NCBI RefSeq assembly: GCF_002013465.1
Contig: NZ_MAFC01000009.1
Coordinates: 62,001 to 126,000, forward strand
Source: Mycobacterium sp. D16R12
GTDB taxonomy: Bacteria > Actinomycetota > Actinomycetes > Mycobacteriales > Mycobacteriaceae
Direction: 5' to 3'
Length of the DNA: 64,000 bases
In this document: positions 9,139 through 17,327 of the stretch, in pieces
Layout: each line of letters begins with the position of its first letter
Position numbering within the stretch: position 1 is the stretch's first letter
Program-made: the position numbers and the translations under genes
The notes under the pieces: generated by a model
Told to the model about the DNA's origin: nothing
The model's input: only the letters and a program-made list of their open reading frames with translations
Database searches by the model: none

Positions 9139-9157
9139 GTAGGTTAGCGTAACCTTC
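9139..9157. promoter_or_regulatory. IdeR-like iron box upstream of the PPE gene
   Basis: The core AGGTTA-GCG-TAACCT (9141-9155) is a palindrome that matches 14 of 19 positions of the IdeR consensus TTAGGTTAGGCTAACCTAA, with both TTA/TAA half-sites intact. It is the only such box I noticed in the window. The PPE gene, starting at 8991 and read leftward, is the only gene it can plausibly control. Confidence 0.55.
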
Positions 9158-9268
9158 CTTCAAGTGGTGGTGTCCCTCGATGCGGAAGATCTGGTTCCAC
9201 TGCGGTGCTAGATATCTGGGTATGCGGGGGCCGATGCGATGACGGCCGCGGTCTGTATCTCTCGATAC

Positions 9269-10033
9269 TTATCGAGGCAAGTCCCACTGTCCGAAATCGG
9301 TTGCGAGAACATCGTCGACATCCACGTGCACGTCGCCGATAAGGGGCCCCGGGTTCGAGGCGGTGTTGACCGCGCTTTGATACAGCACGGCCGCGGGCTC
9401 GCGCGCCCCACCCGACCAGGCACGTGTCTGCCAGGCCCAGCGATACCCCCCGGTCGTCGAGTGCCCGACGACACCATCGCCGATCGCCCACCCGCACGCG
9501 CGGGCGTGGCCGTAGATGCCGGTGCGGCGAATACCCAACACCGAGTTAATGCCCCGGAACCATTGAACAGCAACAGTTTTCCAGGTGTTCTGATCGATGT
9601 CTTCATCGACGCTGAAGAAGATCGGTGCGGAATCCGGCCCTCCGGCGGCGCCGTGCAGCCGCAGGGCGGTCTGTGCGTCGGCCACGCCGCCGTCGTAGCC
9701 GCGGGTGAAGTCTGATGGAGTGGGCCAACCGGGCTTGCCGTACTGGTAGCAGCTGACGACGTGCAGTCCGGCCGCGCGTAGCCCGGCGACGTAGTCCGGT
9801 GTGACGGGTTTGAAGTCAAAGGTCGCACCCGGCCGCAACTCGGACACATAGACAAGGGCGCCCGCGTAGCCCGCGGATTTGATCTGTTCCGGGGTGACCA
9901 GCCGCTCGGTGAAGTCGATCAGCCGGATGCCGTCTGCGGATGCGTGCGGTGCAAGGGCTATCGGAAGACCCGCGAGGATCGGGACGGCCAAGGCGTATCG
10001 AAGGGCGTCGCGCCGCGAGACCGACAGGTGCAT
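9269..10033 (-). CDS. Tat-exported DUF1906 protein, Rv2525c-like
   Basis: A 254-residue protein with a twin-arginine signal (SRRDALRYALAVPILAG) and a likely cleavage near APHASADG at residue 34. The mature part is a DUF1906 glycoside-hydrolase-like TIM barrel: IRLIDFTERLVTPEQIKSAG, VVSCYQYGK and FFSVDEDID, where the acidic residues of the last motif would line the active site. It resembles M. tuberculosis Rv2525c, a Tat substrate implicated in cell-wall-related functions. It probably acts outside the cytoplasmic membrane on peptidoglycan or arabinogalactan-type substrates, which is inference. Confidence 0.82.
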   Translation of the reverse strand: MHLSVSRRDALRYALAVPILAGLPIALAPHASADGIRLIDFTERLVTPEQIKSAGYAGALVYVSELRPGATFDFKPVTPDYVAGLRAAGLHVVSCYQYGKPGWPTPSDFTRGYDGGVADAQTALRLHGAAGGPDSAPIFFSVDEDIDQNTWKTVAVQWFRGINSVLGIRRTGIYGHARACGWAIGDGVVGHSTTGGYRWAWQTRAWSGGAREPAAVLYQSAVNTASNPGPLIGDVHVDVDDVLATDFGQWDLPR

Positions 10034-10102
10034 GGCGCGATGTTAGCCGTCCGCTACCTACGCGCGGGCTCTCTTGGGCCGTGGTGATGGGACGATGAAC
10101 CC

Positions 10103-11767
10103 ATGACCGCAACGCTTGTCGCGAAGAATGTGGCCGGCGGATTCGCCCACCGCACCCTCTTCGAGTCGCTCGACCTGACCGTGGCGCCCGGCGATGTGGT
10201 CGGAGTCGTCGGGTCCAACGGTGCCGGCAAGAGCACACTTCTGCGGATACTTGCCGGGGATCTGGAGCCGCTCGAGGGTGCCGTCAGCGTCGCGCCGGCC
10301 GACGCATTCATCGGCTGGCTGCCGCAGGAGCACGAGCGGGTGCCGGGAGAAACCGTTGCCACCTACATCGCGCGTCGCACGGGATGTATCGACGCCACGC
10401 AAGCCATGGAAGCCGCGGCCGCAGCGCTGGCCGATGAGGATCAGAGCCATTCGGAGGTCGATCCGACCGACGCCTACTCGGCCGCCTTTGATCGCTGGCT
10501 CGCCTCCGGTGCGGCGGATCTCGATGAGCGGCTGCCCGCGGTACTGGTTGATCTGGGCCTCGGCTCGGATGCGGTGCGTCCGCAGTCGACCCTGATGACG
10601 GAACTGTCGGGCGGGCAGGCGGCGCGTGTTGGATTGGCCGCGCTGGTGCTGTCGCGGTTCGACATCGTTCTGCTGGACGAACCGACCAACGATCTCGACC
10701 TGGACGGACTCGCTCGGCTGGAGGAGTTCGTCCGCGATCTTCGTGGCGGCGTGGTGTTGGTGAGTCATGACCGTGAGTTTCTGGCCCGCAGCGTCACTCA
10801 CGTCCTGGAATTGGACCTGGCTCAGAACACCACCACCGTCTTCGGCGGTGGTTACGAAAGCTATCTGGAAGAGCGCGCGGTTGGCCGACGGCACCGACGC
10901 GAACAGTACGAAGAGTTCGCCGACAAGAAGGCCGACCTCGTGGCGCGCGCACGCACTCAGCGGGAATGGTCGAGCCAGGGTGTGCGCAATGCGATGCGCA
11001 AGGCTCCCGATAACGACAAGATCCGCCGCCGCGCGGCTTCCGAGTCCAGCGAGAAGCAGGCGCAGAAGGTGCGTCAGATGGAGAGCCGGATCGCCCGCCT
11101 GGAAGAGGTTGTCGAACCCCGTAAGGAATGGGTGCTCGAGTTCACCATCGGTGCCGCGCCCCGATCGAGTGCCGTCGTGGCGACTCTCGACAATGCCGTT
11201 GTGCGGCAAGGCGACTTCGTCTTGGGGCCGGTGTCGCTTCAGGTTGACGCCGGTGAACGGATCGGTATCACGGGCCCAAATGGGGCGGGTAAGTCGACGC
11301 TGTTGCGGTTACTCCTAGGGCGCCAGCAGCCCGACGAGGGCCGCGCGAGTATGGGTGCCAACGTCGCGATCGGCGAGATCGACCAGGCGCGTGCAGATTT
11401 CACCGGAACAGACAGGCTTGTCGATCGCTTTGAGCAGCGGGTGCCGGCATGGTCGACAGCCGATGTGCGAACCCTGCTCGCGAAGTTCGGTCTGCGTGCC
11501 GACCATGTGGAACGCACGGTTGACGAGCTTTCCCCCGGTGAGCGGACCCGGGCAGGCCTAGCGCTGCTGCAGGCATGCGGCACGAACGTGTTGGTTCTGG
11601 ATGAGCCCACGAACCATCTCGACTTGGCCGCCATCGAGCAGCTCGAGGAGGCGCTCGAGAGCTATGACGGTGCGTTGTTGTTGGTGACGCATGACCGTCG
11701 GATGTTGCAGAACGTTCGGTTGGACCGTTCGTGGATGGTCGACAACGGTCGCGTGACCGAGCTCTAG
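10103..11767 (+). CDS. ABC-F family ATPase
   Basis: A 554-residue soluble protein with two ABC domains and no membrane segment. Domain 1 has Walker A GSNGAGKST, signature LSGGQ and Walker B VLLDEPTNDLDLDG; domain 2 has GPNGAGKST, LSPGERT and VLVLDEPTNHLDLA. The DEPTNxLDL motif defines the ABC-F class, which acts on ribosomes (translation factor or antibiotic target protection). A charged linker lies between the domains at about residues 255-350. A decayed copy of the second domain occurs at 52094-52537, about 85% identical at protein level by my own alignment. Which subtype this is cannot be settled here. Confidence 0.9.
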   Translation: MTATLVAKNVAGGFAHRTLFESLDLTVAPGDVVGVVGSNGAGKSTLLRILAGDLEPLEGAVSVAPADAFIGWLPQEHERVPGETVATYIARRTGCIDATQAMEAAAAALADEDQSHSEVDPTDAYSAAFDRWLASGAADLDERLPAVLVDLGLGSDAVRPQSTLMTELSGGQAARVGLAALVLSRFDIVLLDEPTNDLDLDGLARLEEFVRDLRGGVVLVSHDREFLARSVTHVLELDLAQNTTTVFGGGYESYLEERAVGRRHRREQYEEFADKKADLVARARTQREWSSQGVRNAMRKAPDNDKIRRRAASESSEKQAQKVRQMESRIARLEEVVEPRKEWVLEFTIGAAPRSSAVVATLDNAVVRQGDFVLGPVSLQVDAGERIGITGPNGAGKSTLLRLLLGRQQPDEGRASMGANVAIGEIDQARADFTGTDRLVDRFEQRVPAWSTADVRTLLAKFGLRADHVERTVDELSPGERTRAGLALLQACGTNVLVLDEPTNHLDLAAIEQLEEALESYDGALLLVTHDRRMLQNVRLDRSWMVDNGRVTEL

Positions 11768-12095
11768 CCGGGATGCTCGATACTTTGCTGTGGCAGTGAT
11801 TCGGCAGCCGTTTTCCAGTCGTGGCCCCGATGGGCGCTGTGCGTCTTAGGCAGCGAATCCTCGCATAGTGGGGAACGGGTGTATCCAGTGTCTAGTCTGC
11901 ATTTTCAGTCTTGAAAGACGACCCGCCTCGCTACCTTTACGGATCCTGGTCAGGTCTGCTTTCGACGTGATTTCCGACATCCGTATTGACTTAGCTGAAA
12001 GGTATTGTCGCCGTTATCGAGAGCTGCTAGCGTCCAAGTCTTAGGGAGCTTCGCGCTTCCGTACCAACGTTCCGTACGACAGCAAGGGGACGTTC
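11768..12095. other. intergenic region before the hydratase operon
   Basis: About 330 bp with no convincing coding frame. It holds a possible promoter near its right end (12005-12033) and a ribosome site AAGGGGA before ATG 12096. I see no repeats or RNA gene here. Confidence 0.5.
12005..12033 (+). promoter_or_regulatory. possible promoter of the hydratase operon
   Basis: TTGTCG (12005-12010) and TAGCGT (12028-12033) are separated by 17 bases, a spacing suitable for the housekeeping sigma factor. The start codon of the first operon gene lies 63 bp downstream. Evidence is motif only. Confidence 0.3.
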
Positions 12096-12935
12096 ATGAG
12101 TACCGCAGCCGAGCGTGCGTCACGCTTAGATCTGGTGGCGCGCTTGAAATCGTCCTATCCGGAGATCGTGGATGCGCCGACTCCGGATCTCATCGATCAC
12201 GACTACTTCACCGCGTACATGAAGACCTCACATGACGTCGGCGGCGAGCCGGATGCGCCCATCAAGTACGAGAACAAGCAGTATGAGAAGTGGGAGGAAT
12301 TGACCTACGTCATGTGCGAAGTCCTGGCCTGGCGCGGGATCTGGCTCTCGGAGGAGCGGCGTCGGATCGGGAATGTCGACGTGGGTCGCACCATCTATCT
12401 CGGGCTTCCGTACTACGCGCGCTGGTTGTGGGCGGTCGGCCGGGTGCTGGTGGAGAAGCATCACATCAGCCTGGGGGAGCTGAATGACCGGATGCTGGAG
12501 GTCAAGACGCGGTACGACGGCGGCCTGGACGGCAGAAGTCCGGAAGCGCGGCCGAAGTGCGAAGGTGACGGTGCCCAGGTGAGGCGCAATGCCCATCACA
12601 TCGAAGCGGTCGGCAAGGGCGACCCGCAGGTCTATGCGGGGCAGGCGGGCAAGTCCAAGTTTCACGTCGGAGACGCAGTCGTTGTGCGTGAGGAGCCTGC
12701 GCTGTTCTACACGCGCACACCGGAATACGTTCGGGGTGCCACCGGCGAGATCGCGGCGATCGCCTACGAAACCCCTGCCGCCGAGGACGAGACGTGGGAT
12801 CGCCCGGACGCCACACCCGAATGGATGTACATCGTGCGGTTCAACCAGTCCGAGCTGTGGCACGGCTATACCGGGGCCAGGATCGACACCCTGCAGACGG
12901 AGCTTCCCGAGCGCGCACTGAAGGCAGCAACATGA
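12096..12935 (+). CDS. nitrile hydratase beta / fused thiocyanate hydrolase beta-alpha-like subunit
   Basis: A 279-residue protein. The N-terminal half (SHDVGGEPDAPI, WEELTYVMCEVLAW, YYARWLWAVGRVLVEKHHIS) matches the helical N-terminal domain of nitrile hydratase beta subunits. The C-terminal 95 residues (KFHVGDAVVVREEP, TPEYVRGATGEIAA, YIVRFNQSELWHG) match their SH3-like domain. In thiocyanate hydrolase the same two parts are separate beta and alpha subunits, so this is either an ordinary NHase beta chain or a fused SCNase chain. The stop overlaps the ATG of the next gene (ATGA), which implies translational coupling. The complex would hydrolyse a nitrile or thiocyanate in the cytosol. Confidence 0.78.
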   Translation: MSTAAERASRLDLVARLKSSYPEIVDAPTPDLIDHDYFTAYMKTSHDVGGEPDAPIKYENKQYEKWEELTYVMCEVLAWRGIWLSEERRRIGNVDVGRTIYLGLPYYARWLWAVGRVLVEKHHISLGELNDRMLEVKTRYDGGLDGRSPEARPKCEGDGAQVRRNAHHIEAVGKGDPQVYAGQAGKSKFHVGDAVVVREEPALFYTRTPEYVRGATGEIAAIAYETPAAEDETWDRPDATPEWMYIVRFNQSELWHGYTGARIDTLQTELPERALKAAT

Positions 12936-13636
12936 CCGATAACCACGACCACGACCACGACCACACTCGCACTGTTGCCCCCATGGTGAACGAGATCACC
13001 GACTTCGAAGTCCTGGAGATCGCGTTGCGCGAATTATGCATCGAGAAAGGAATTTTCACCGCTGAGGATCATCGGCACTTCACCGAGTTCGCCGAGCAGA
13101 TTGGCCCGACTCCCGCCGCGCGTCTGGTGGCCCGGGCGTGGCTCGATCCGGAATTCAAGGAACTTGCGCTCACCAAACCGATGGATGCCAGCAAGGAGGT
13201 CGGCGTCGATTGGTTTGAACCCACCGGGTGGGGCACGCCCAGCGACTTCATGGCGTTTCAGATCCTGGCGAACACACCGACGTTGCACCACGTCATCGTC
13301 TGCGCATTGTGTTCCTGCTATCCGCGGCCGATCTTGGGGAATTCTCCCGAGTGGTACCGCACGCCCAACTATCGCCGCCGCCTCGTCCGCTGGCCACGCC
13401 AGGTGCTCTCCGAATTCGGGCTCAACCTGCCCGACGACGTCGAGGTCCGGGTGGAGGATTCCAACCAGAAACATCGGTTCATGGTGATGCCCGTGCGTCC
13501 TGAGGGCACCCAGGGCTGGGATGAGGACCAATTGGTCGAGATCATCACCCGTGACTGTTTGATCGGTGTCGCCCTGCCGAAGGTCGGCGTCACCACCAAC
13601 GTCATCGTGGACACTCGTCCGGCCGTTCATCCATAA
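12932..13636 (+). CDS. metal-binding alpha/gamma subunit of nitrile hydratase/thiocyanate hydrolase
   Basis: A 234-residue protein. The metal claw motif VCALCSCYPRP near residue 115 carries the three Cys and one Ser that bind a non-corrin cobalt (or iron) centre. The Tyr after the last Cys suggests the cobalt class. The position usually Thr or Ser between the first Cys and Leu is Ala here. The start MTDNHDHDHDHTR is His/Asp-rich, as seen in some cobalt-type enzymes, and may help load metal. The C-terminal segment (FMVMPVRPEGTQGWDEDQ, RDCLIGVALP) is the conserved family end. The arginine-rich stretch after the claw leans toward thiocyanate hydrolase, which is inference. Confidence 0.82.
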   Translation: MTDNHDHDHDHTRTVAPMVNEITDFEVLEIALRELCIEKGIFTAEDHRHFTEFAEQIGPTPAARLVARAWLDPEFKELALTKPMDASKEVGVDWFEPTGWGTPSDFMAFQILANTPTLHHVIVCALCSCYPRPILGNSPEWYRTPNYRRRLVRWPRQVLSEFGLNLPDDVEVRVEDSNQKHRFMVMPVRPEGTQGWDEDQLVEIITRDCLIGVALPKVGVTTNVIVDTRPAVHP

Positions 13637-13657
13637 CCGACTGAGAGCCGAAACATC

Positions 13658-14026
13658 ATGCAGACAGAGGATTTGGGCTCGGTCGGAGAAGCTGCCATCG
13701 AACCTTTGCAGGACATGGTGAGGCGCCATCAGGTCTGGCCGGAGATGGCGGCCAAGTATGGGGTCGAAAACCCCATGCCGCCGTGGAAGACCAGTCTGGA
13801 CGGCCTCTGCGATGCGCTCGACCACGCCTCCTGTGGCGCCGATGTCCCTACCTTCGCGCAGCGCAGAGATGAGGAAGACGCACTTTCGGCGACTTTGTAT
13901 TCCAGCCTGCCCTATCCCGAGAGTCAGCTGGTATCACTGGCGCACTCACTGGTCGCCCGCGGCGTCATCGACGATGCCGAGCTTCGATGCAGACTCGCGA
14001 GCGTGCGGGCCCGGCTGGAAGCCTGA
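13658..14026 (+). CDS. nitrile hydratase/thiocyanate hydrolase activator-like protein
   Basis: A 122-residue protein starting 21 bp after the metal-binding subunit. It contains the PPWKTSLDGLCDAL and SQLVSLAHSLVARGVIDDAEL segments, which resemble the N-terminal domain of NHase beta subunits and the small activator proteins (P14K/P15K type) that insert the metal into the alpha subunit. In known thiocyanate hydrolase clusters a P15K gene follows the subunit genes, the same order as here. Function by homology pattern and position. Confidence 0.65.
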   Translation: MQTEDLGSVGEAAIEPLQDMVRRHQVWPEMAAKYGVENPMPPWKTSLDGLCDALDHASCGADVPTFAQRRDEEDALSATLYSSLPYPESQLVSLAHSLVARGVIDDAELRCRLASVRARLEA

Positions 14027-14055
14027 CCGCTGCGCGAGTTCTGCGGATCTTCAGG

Positions 14056-15078
14056 TCAGCTGAAGCGGACGTGCATTGTCGCGAGGCCGAAGATCTTCTT
14101 ACCGCTGGACTTCGCAGTCACGATGATGATGCCGGTGCGGGTCTCTGGATCCAGCGATTTGATCTTGCCGCCGAACTCGATGTCCGCACCCTCGGCGGCT
14201 GACACGATGGCCGGTGCGGACAACCGCACCGCGTAGCGGGTCACCGCACCCGGGTCGCCCGACCACGTCGAGAAGAATCCGGCACCCAGACCCATGGTGA
14301 GCATGCCGTGTGCGATCACGTCGGGCAGCCCAGCCAGCTTGGCGATGTCCTCGTCCCAGTGAATCGGGTTGGCATCGCCCGCGACGCCGGCGTAGTTCAC
14401 CAGGTCGCCCCGGGACAGCCGGGTGTGATGTACCGGCAGCTCGTCGCCGACCTTCAGGTCGTCGAAGGACGGCGTCCCCGGTGTACGTGTGGTGTCCTCG
14501 GGTATCCGAACCTCGGCCGCGGGCCGGACGGTCTTCTCGTAGGCCTGTGCTGCTGCGCCGGAGAAGTCGACGTCGTGCATCATCGCCTTCTGCACGGCCG
14601 CCATCGTCCCCGGATTGATCTCATCGGCGGTGACACCGACAACGGTGGTGTGCAGGGTGTGCACCCGCTCGCCGGCCGTGTCCGTAAAGGTGTTGGTCAC
14701 GGTGATCAGGTCCCGGCCTGCGGCCCGGCGCACCGACGTCAGCTCCACGTCGATGTGCAGCTCATCTCCGGCGACTATCGGGCGGTGCTGTTCAAAGACT
14801 TCTTCGGTCTGCAAGTAGGTGTCGTAGCCGACGACAACGGATTCGAACATGCGTCGGTTACAGGCCATGGCAGGAGTGGACGTGAACGTCAACGGCGCCA
14901 CCACACCTGAGTAGCCCAGCTCCGCGGCAGCGGCTGCGTCCCAATGGGCGGGGTGATAGTCCTGCACCGCACGGGCATACTCGCGCACCTTCTCGCGGCC
15001 GACCAAGTAGGGGCCGTCCATCTGGTAGTAGTGGCCGACGCGTGCTTCGAGCGTCGACGCTTCTGCTGGTGCAGTCAT
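14056..15078 (-). CDS. fused HadA/HadB-type (3R)-hydroxyacyl dehydratase
   Basis: A 340-residue double hot-dog protein. Residues 1-165 resemble HadA (MaoC-like N-terminal half: YYQMDGPYLVGREKVREYA, SGVVAPLTFTS). Residues 200-340 closely resemble HadB, with the catalytic segment VAGDANPIHWDEDIAKLAG and IAHGMLTMG carrying the Asp and His of the hydratase-2 motif, and a KKIFG ending. The enzyme would dehydrate 3-hydroxyacyl-ACP or -CoA in FAS-II-like or fatty acid metabolism. In FAS-II the two halves are separate proteins, so this is a fused version. It is transcribed alone. Confidence 0.82.
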   Translation of the reverse strand: MTAPAEASTLEARVGHYYQMDGPYLVGREKVREYARAVQDYHPAHWDAAAAAELGYSGVVAPLTFTSTPAMACNRRMFESVVVGYDTYLQTEEVFEQHRPIVAGDELHIDVELTSVRRAAGRDLITVTNTFTDTAGERVHTLHTTVVGVTADEINPGTMAAVQKAMMHDVDFSGAAAQAYEKTVRPAAEVRIPEDTTRTPGTPSFDDLKVGDELPVHHTRLSRGDLVNYAGVAGDANPIHWDEDIAKLAGLPDVIAHGMLTMGLGAGFFSTWSGDPGAVTRYAVRLSAPAIVSAAEGADIEFGGKIKSLDPETRTGIIIVTAKSSGKKIFGLATMHVRFS

Positions 15079-15294
15079 GAGGTGTCCAACTTTCCTACCG
15101 GCCTGTTCGCTGAGGCCGACGCAAGCACAGTAGCGCGCAGACTGTGTGCAGATAGACGCCGATCCGCATCTGAATCGGCCGCCGGTTCCCTCATTACTCT
15201 GTAAAATGGGTGGTCACCGCCCGTATCCACGTGTTGTCGCTGCCGAGAAACCGTGATCCGGGGGTTGTGCCCGTAGGAATGAAGGGAGGGCGCT

Positions 15295-15549
15295 ATGGCC
15301 AGTGTTGGAGGCATCATTGCCGCGGCGTGTGCCGCAGTGATCACAGGTGCTTTTTACGTCTCGGCTCCCACCGCTTACGCGGCGCCCACAACTCGCGTGA
15401 TGTGCGAGAAGGTCAACGAGTTCGGCGATTGCGAGCAGGACCCGCCTAACCAGCAGGACAGTGGAAGTAACTGTGTGCTCGTCAACGCGTTGGATGCCTG
15501 TGAGGACCAGCAGGAAGTAGAGAACCCGCCACACACCATGGACAGGTAG
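15295..15549 (+). CDS. small secreted cysteine-containing protein
   Basis: An 84-residue protein with a GAAGGGAGGG ribosome site. It has a signal peptide (GGIIAAACAAVITGAFYVSA, cleavage near AYAAPT at residue 29). The mature 55 residues are acidic and hold four cysteines (VMCEKVNEFGDCEQ, SNCVLVNALDACEDQ), spaced so that two disulfides are likely. I do not recognise the family. It lies 63 bp upstream of the GH6 cellulase on the same strand and may be co-exported with it. Confidence 0.65.
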   Translation: MASVGGIIAAACAAVITGAFYVSAPTAYAAPTTRVMCEKVNEFGDCEQDPPNQQDSGSNCVLVNALDACEDQQEVENPPHTMDR

Positions 15550-15612
15550 CCCCGCGGGAACTCCCACTGGGCCGAATGGCGCTCCCAGGCGTGCTACGGC
15601 TATTTTTCTGAG

Positions 15613-16569
15613 GTGATTTCCTCAGCTGCTGGTGTCCTCGCGCGATGGATCGCCCCCATCCTGGCCGTTACGTGCCTGGGTCTCGTCGTTGGCCCGGTGG
15701 CCAGGGCGGACAACCCATTGGATGGTCAGGGGTTCTACGTCAATCCGAACTCCGCGGCCATGCGCGCCGCGCAGGGTGCGGGAAGCCCCGAGCTGACCGC
15801 CATCGCCAACACGCCGCAGGCGTACTGGATGGATAACGTCTCGACTCCCAGCGTGGACGCGAAGTACATCAGTGCAGCGCAGGCTTCCGGTGCCACGCCG
15901 GTACTGGCCCTGTACGCAATCCCGCACCGCGACTGCGGCAGCTTCGCCGCCGGAGGCTTCGGATCGGCCGATGCCTACCGAGGGTGGATCGATGGCGTCG
16001 CGTCTGCCGTGGGTTCCGGGCCGGCAGTGATCATCCTCGAACCCGACGCGCTTGCCATGGCCGACTGTCTGTCGGCGGGCCAACGCCAGGAGCGCTTCGA
16101 GTTGATGCGGTACGCCGTCGACACGCTGACCCGTAACCCGGCCACCGCCCTCTACGTCGACGGAGGCCATTCACGTTGGGTGAGCGCCGACACCATGGCC
16201 GCTCGACTCAACGATGTCGGCGTCGCCAAGGCGCGAGGCTTCAGCCTCAACACCGCGAACTTCTTCACCACTGATGAGGAAATCGGATACGGCGACGCGA
16301 TTTCCGGAATGACGAACGGCGCGCACTACGTGATCGACACCTCGCGCAACGGAGCAGGGCCCACCGCCGACGCGCTCTACTGGTGCAATCCCAGCGGCCG
16401 TGCGCTGGGCGCCGCGCCCACCACGGCCACCGCGAGTCCGAACGTTGACGCCTACTTGTGGGTCAAGCGTCCGGGGGAATCCGACGGTTCATGCGACCGT
16501 GGGGATCCTCGGGCAGGAACCTTCGTGAATCAGTTCGCGATCGATCTGGCGCATAACGCGGGCCGGTAA
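15613..16569 (+). CDS. secreted glycoside hydrolase family 6 protein (cellulase-like)
   Basis: A 318-residue protein with a signal peptide (WIAPILAVTCLGLVVGPVARA) followed by a GH6 catalytic domain. Key segments are GFYVNPNSAA, TPVLALYAIPHRDCG, VIILEPDALA with the general-acid Asp region, TALYVDGGHSRWV, and HYVIDTSRNGAGP, DAYLWVKRPGESDG near the end. GH6 enzymes cut beta-1,4-glucan by inversion. Mycobacteria carry GH6 cellulases whose role, possibly in biofilm or environmental cellulose, is uncertain. No cellulose-binding module is present. The GTG start has a weak ribosome site, so the exact start is uncertain. Confidence 0.85.
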   Translation: MISSAAGVLARWIAPILAVTCLGLVVGPVARADNPLDGQGFYVNPNSAAMRAAQGAGSPELTAIANTPQAYWMDNVSTPSVDAKYISAAQASGATPVLALYAIPHRDCGSFAAGGFGSADAYRGWIDGVASAVGSGPAVIILEPDALAMADCLSAGQRQERFELMRYAVDTLTRNPATALYVDGGHSRWVSADTMAARLNDVGVAKARGFSLNTANFFTTDEEIGYGDAISGMTNGAHYVIDTSRNGAGPTADALYWCNPSGRALGAAPTTATASPNVDAYLWVKRPGESDGSCDRGDPRAGTFVNQFAIDLAHNAGR

Positions 16570-16577
16570 AGGCGGGG

Positions 16578-17327
16578 CTACTTGCCCGTCCACCGAGGTG
16601 GTCGCCGTTCGAAGAACGCGGTGATCCCTTCGGCCATATCCGCGGACTGCAGCACCGCCTCGAATGCCGTCTCGGTATCCGTCCACCCGGCACCGTCGGC
16701 CTGGTTGAACGCCTTGTGCGTCGCGCGCAGGCTTTCTTCAACTGACACAGGCGAGTTGAGCACGATCCGTTGGGCAAGGGCTATCGCGGACTCCAGGGCG
16801 GCGCCGCTCGGGGTCAGCTCGTTCACCAGCCCCAATTGGTAGGCACGTTCCGCTGTTATCGGATCGCCGGTCAGGAGAATCTGCCGCGCGATGTTCAGCG
16901 GCAGTGCGCGTTGCGCGCGGAACAGGCCGCCACAGGTAGCGATGACCCCCCGGCGGGCCTCGGGGAGTCCGAAGGTCGCCGAGGTCGCCGCCACCACAAG
17001 ATCGCAGGCGAGCACGATCTCCATTCCGCCGCCCAGCGCCATTCCTTCCACGGCCGCGATCAGCGGCTTGCGGCGTGAACGCCGGATCACGCCGTACTCT
17101 CCTCCGCGGGCGGTGCGCGGGCCGGATGTCTCGGCGAGATCGGTGCCCGCACAAAAACCCTCGCGGTAGCCGGTCAACACTGCCACCCACAGATCCGCAT
17201 CGTCTTCGAACTCATTCAGCGCGTCGTCCAGCGCCAGCGTCATCTCCGGATTGATGGCGTTGCGTTTCGCGGGCCGGTCCATCCGGATCACGCGGACCCG
17301 GCCGTGCGTCTCGATCGTCACAGGCAT
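16578..17327 (-). CDS. enoyl-CoA hydratase/isomerase family protein
   Basis: A 249-residue crotonase-fold protein starting at ATG 17327 (17339 also possible). RMDRPAKRNAINPEM is the N-terminal crotonase signature. The CoA/oxyanion loop is AAVEGMALGGGMEIVLACDLV, and FGLPEARRGV follows with the usual catalytic region. It hydrates or isomerises an acyl-CoA; the substrate is unknown. The upstream PPOX gene on the same strand reads 116 bases into this gene in another frame, so the two are translationally linked or the PPOX gene has lost its normal stop. Confidence 0.85.
   Translation of the reverse strand: MPVTIETHGRVRVIRMDRPAKRNAINPEMTLALDDALNEFEDDADLWVAVLTGYREGFCAGTDLAETSGPRTARGGEYGVIRRSRRKPLIAAVEGMALGGGMEIVLACDLVVAATSATFGLPEARRGVIATCGGLFRAQRALPLNIARQILLTGDPITAERAYQLGLVNELTPSGAALESAIALAQRIVLNSPVSVEESLRATHKAFNQADGAGWTDTETAFEAVLQSADMAEGITAFFERRPPRWTGK

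Noticed and set aside
10058..11209. 383-residue open frame on the minus strand
   Set aside because: It is antisense to the complete ABC-F gene with intact motifs; the frame is open because of high GC content.
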